Of a stretch of DNA of 64,000 nucleotides, positions 61,683-64,000 are shown in pieces. Every line of letters begins with the position of its first letter. Position 1 is the first letter of the stretch. Below the pieces are notes generated by a model. The model was not told the origin of the DNA. It did not search any database and saw only the letters and a program-made list of their open reading frames with translations. Origin of the DNA: Anaeromonas sp052088025 (GTDB lineage: Bacteria > Bacillota > Clostridia > Tissierellales > SIT17). The position numbers were made by a program, and so were the translations under genes. The stretch is from contig NZ_JBQCYD010000002.1 in assembly GCF_052088025.1 (NCBI RefSeq), positions 1-64,000 on the forward strand, written 5' to 3'.

Positions 61683-64000
61683 ATGAAATATAAAAAAATG
61701 GATTTCTTAGCTAGACAATATAATATTGATTGTAGTGATAATATAAAAAAATGTATTATAGAGAAGGTATATTTGAATAAAAATAAAAAAATAATGACGG
61801 TAAATCTTAAAAGTAAATATATAATTAATTATAAAGATATAGATCATTTAAAAGTATGTTTTAAAAATATATTAAAAGACTTAAAAAGAATTAATATTAA
61901 TATAGAATATGAAATGGAATCTAAAAATATAGATTTTCTGGTAAATGAGTATTGGGATAATATAGAGTATATTATAAAAGAAAAGTTTCCCTCAAGTACT
62001 GGTTTAATAACAAATATAAATAAAAAATTAGATAATAATAATCTTGTTTTAATGGTTAATGATGAATTGTTTCTACAAAGAATGTTAAATAAAAAAGTAG
62101 AAGAAATTATTCAAAATAATTTGAGACAAGAATTTAATATAAATATAAATGTGAATATGATACTTAATGCTAATAAAGAAATGAATTATAAGGATCATTA
62201 TGAAGAGAAAAAAATCGTAGAAGAAAAAATGATTAGAAATATAAATATAAATACAAACACAACATCTTCTTCTCAATCAAATAAAATAAATTCAAATATG
62301 AAAAAAGATTTTGTATATGGTAAGAAAGTGGAAGAAGATATAATACCTATAAATGAAATAAACACAAATTCAGGCACTGCTACTATAAAAGGTGAAATTT
62401 TTGATATTCAAACTAAAGATATTAAAAACGATAAAAAAATATATATGATAAGTATTACGGATTTCACTAGTTCAATACAAGTTAAAATATTTGCAAATAA
62501 AAAACAACAACCACATATAGAAGAAACCTTAGAGGTTGGAGATACTTATATTATAACTGGTGGAGTAATGTATGATACCTTTTCAAGAGAACTAGTAATG
62601 ATGGGTAAGGGTATTAAAAAATCTTTTTCAATAAAAAGAAAAGATAATTATGAAGAAAAAAGAGTAGAGCTTCATTTACATACTCAAATGAGTGATATGG
62701 ATGGAATGACAAGTATGGATGACTATGTAAAAAGAGCTAAAGAATGGGGACATAAAGCAATAGGTCTCACTGATCATGGTGTGGTACAAGGATTTCCTGA
62801 AGCAATGAATGCATCAAAAAAATATGGGGTAAAAGCTCTATATGGAGTTGAAGGCTATCTTGTAAATGATTCAAAAGAGATAGTAATAAATGCTCACAAT
62901 CAAGACATAGATTGTGAATACATTGTATTTGATATAGAAACTACTGGTTTTTCTCCTATTAATGATGGTATCACTGAAATAGGTGCAGTTAAAATAAAAA
63001 ATGGCGAGATTATAGATACATTTAGTGAACTTATCAATCCAGAAAAGAAGATACCTGAAAAGGTAATTCAACTAACTGGTATAACAGAAGCTATGGTTAA
63101 AGACAAACCTACTGTTGATAAAATACTTCCGAAATTTAAAGAATTTATAGGTGAAGATGTATTGGTTGCACATAATGCTTCTTTTGATATGGGTTTCATA
63201 AATAAAAAATATAAAGATATAAATATAACTTTAGCAAATCCTGTATTAGATACACTTCAATTTTCTAGGGAATTATATTCTCATCTAAAGAGTCATAAAC
63301 TAAATAGAATAGCTAAATATTTAAATGTTAGTTTGGAAAACCACCATAGAGCTGTAGATGATTCTAGGGCAACGGCAGAGATATTATTAAAAATGATATC
63401 AGATGTCAAGGAAAAAGGTGTAAAAAAATTAGAGGAACTTAATACTATATTTAGTGATGATATAAACTTTAAATCTCAAGATTCTTTTCATATAATTATA
63501 TATGCTAAAAATTATATAGGATTAAAAAATCTTTATAAAATAATATCTTTAAGTCATTTAAATTATTTTTATAGAAAGCCAAGAATACCTAAATCATTAA
63601 TTAATAAATATAGAGAAGGATTAATTATTGGAACAGCTTGTGAAGCTGGTGAATTATATAGAGCTATTACTAGAAACAAATCTAATAATGAAATTAGAGA
63701 TATTGTCAAGTTTTATGATTATTTAGAGATTCAACCTACTGCTAACAATGAATTTCTAATAAATAATGGAATGGTTAGAGATAAAATAGAACTTCAAAAT
63801 ATAAATAAAACAATATATAATTTAGGTGAAAAATATAATAAATTAGTAGTTGCTACTGGAGACGTTCATTTCATGGATCCACATGAAGAAGTTTATAGAA
63901 GAATACTTATGAGTGGTAAAGGATTTTCTGATTCTGACAATCAACCACCATTATATTTTAAAACTACTGATGAAATGATAGAAGAATTCTCTTATTTAGG
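61683..64000 (+). CDS. polC: DNA polymerase III alpha subunit PolC (5' part)
   Basis: Replicative polymerase of low-G+C Gram-positives. The frame opens at ATG 61683 (AGGGGGAATAAAG upstream) and stays open to the end of the window, 772 codons, so the gene is cut by the window. The visible part has an N-terminal domain (1 to about 230), an OB fold (about 233-315, TATIKGEIFDIQTKD), a PHP domain from about 327 (VELHLHTQMSDMDGMTSMDDY) and a DEDD 3'-5' exonuclease insert (about 413-580; FDIETTGFSP, HNASFDMGF, HRAVDDSRA). The palm and thumb lie beyond the window. A full-length PolC has about 1430 residues. Confidence 0.96.
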   Translation, partial: MKYKKMDFLARQYNIDCSDNIKKCIIEKVYLNKNKKIMTVNLKSKYIINYKDIDHLKVCFKNILKDLKRININIEYEMESKNIDFLVNEYWDNIEYIIKEKFPSSTGLITNINKKLDNNNLVLMVNDELFLQRMLNKKVEEIIQNNLRQEFNININVNMILNANKEMNYKDHYEEKKIVEEKMIRNININTNTTSSSQSNKINSNMKKDFVYGKKVEEDIIPINEINTNSGTATIKGEIFDIQTKDIKNDKKIYMISITDFTSSIQVKIFANKKQQPHIEETLEVGDTYIITGGVMYDTFSRELVMMGKGIKKSFSIKRKDNYEEKRVELHLHTQMSDMDGMTSMDDYVKRAKEWGHKAIGLTDHGVVQGFPEAMNASKKYGVKALYGVEGYLVNDSKEIVINAHNQDIDCEYIVFDIETTGFSPINDGITEIGAVKIKNGEIIDTFSELINPEKKIPEKVIQLTGITEAMVKDKPTVDKILPKFKEFIGEDVLVAHNASFDMGFINKKYKDINITLANPVLDTLQFSRELYSHLKSHKLNRIAKYLNVSLENHHRAVDDSRATAEILLKMISDVKEKGVKKLEELNTIFSDDINFKSQDSFHIIIYAKNYIGLKNLYKIISLSHLNYFYRKPRIPKSLINKYREGLIIGTACEAGELYRAITRNKSNNEIRDIVKFYDYLEIQPTANNEFLINNGMVRDKIELQNINKTIYNLGEKYNKLVVATGDVHFMDPHEEVYRRILMSGKGFSDSDNQPPLYFKTTDEMIEEFSYL

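Noticed and set aside
62085..63071. Two short minus-strand frames within polC
   Set aside because: They are antisense to conserved polC domains and have no independent signals.
1..64000. CRISPR array, prophage, insertion sequence, tRNA or rRNA genes
   Set aside because: No regularly spaced repeats, transposase, integrase or structural RNA signatures were seen by reading; a tRNAscan or IS search was not possible.

Overview
This window is a gene-dense, very A+T-rich (roughly 30% G+C by eye) core chromosomal segment of a low-G+C Firmicute, most likely an anaerobic member of the Clostridia (possibly the Tissierellales). The evidence is PolC, ATP-dependent HslUV, FapR/FabK-type lipid genes, dipicolinate synthase genes, strong GGAGG ribosome binding sites, frequent TTG starts, and a gene order that follows the Bacillus yloM-to-polC block almost gene for gene. 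I saw no rRNA, tRNA, CRISPR array, insertion sequence or prophage.

Layout. 1-12.1 kb: rRNA methylation (rsmB, rlmN), the PrpC/PrkC signalling pair, rsgA, rpe, thiN, a small membrane protein at the usual place of spoVM, rpmB (minus strand), an Asp23-family gene with fakA, and recG. 12.2-17.7 kb: rsmD, coaD, a coiled-coil protein, a frameshifted ylbJ and tmcAL (minus strand), then ackA. 17.7-25.4 kb: yceD-rpmF and a FapR-controlled lipid operon fapR-plsX-fabH-fabK-fabD-fabG-acpP-fabF. 25.5-35.6 kb: rnc, an Elp3-like radical SAM gene, smc, ftsY, ylxM, ffh, rpsP, khpA, rimM, trmD. 35.6-39.2 kb: a dapA / aspartokinase / spoVFB-spoVFA module that separates trmD from rplS. 39.2-43.2 kb: rplS, rbgA, rnhB, ylqG-like, ylqH-like, yraN. 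43.2-51.6 kb: a broken membrane-protein gene, a RibD-C-like reductase, comM, dprA, topA, hslV, hslU. 51.8-53 kb: remains of a flagellar/chemotaxis operon. 53.1-64 kb: rpsB, tsf, pyrH, frr, a small ORF, uppS, cdsA, dxr, rseP, ispG, an MgtC-like gene, and the 5' part of polC, which runs off the window.

The genes are mostly translation, ribosome assembly, protein targeting, lipid and isoprenoid precursor synthesis, and DNA replication or repair, in short co-directional operons separated by good intrinsic hairpins. Several starts are not ATG. Two genes (thiN and the MgtC-like gene) appear to start with ATT and ATA and would be truncated by ordinary gene callers.

The most unusual features are signs of gene loss. 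An intact flgB is followed immediately by only the 3' part of sigD and then swrB, where related bacteria have a long fla/che operon; this looks like one large internal deletion. The sporulation gene ylbJ is split at a run of seven T, and a small membrane-protein gene at 43.3-43.7 kb is split by a frameshift and probable small deletion. Other points of interest are a 22-bp RNA hairpin just ahead of the RNase III gene, a FapR operator on a good promoter, a one-ACT aspartokinase, and tandem perfect inverted repeats between divergent tmcAL and ackA. I found no convincing novel defence or mobile system.
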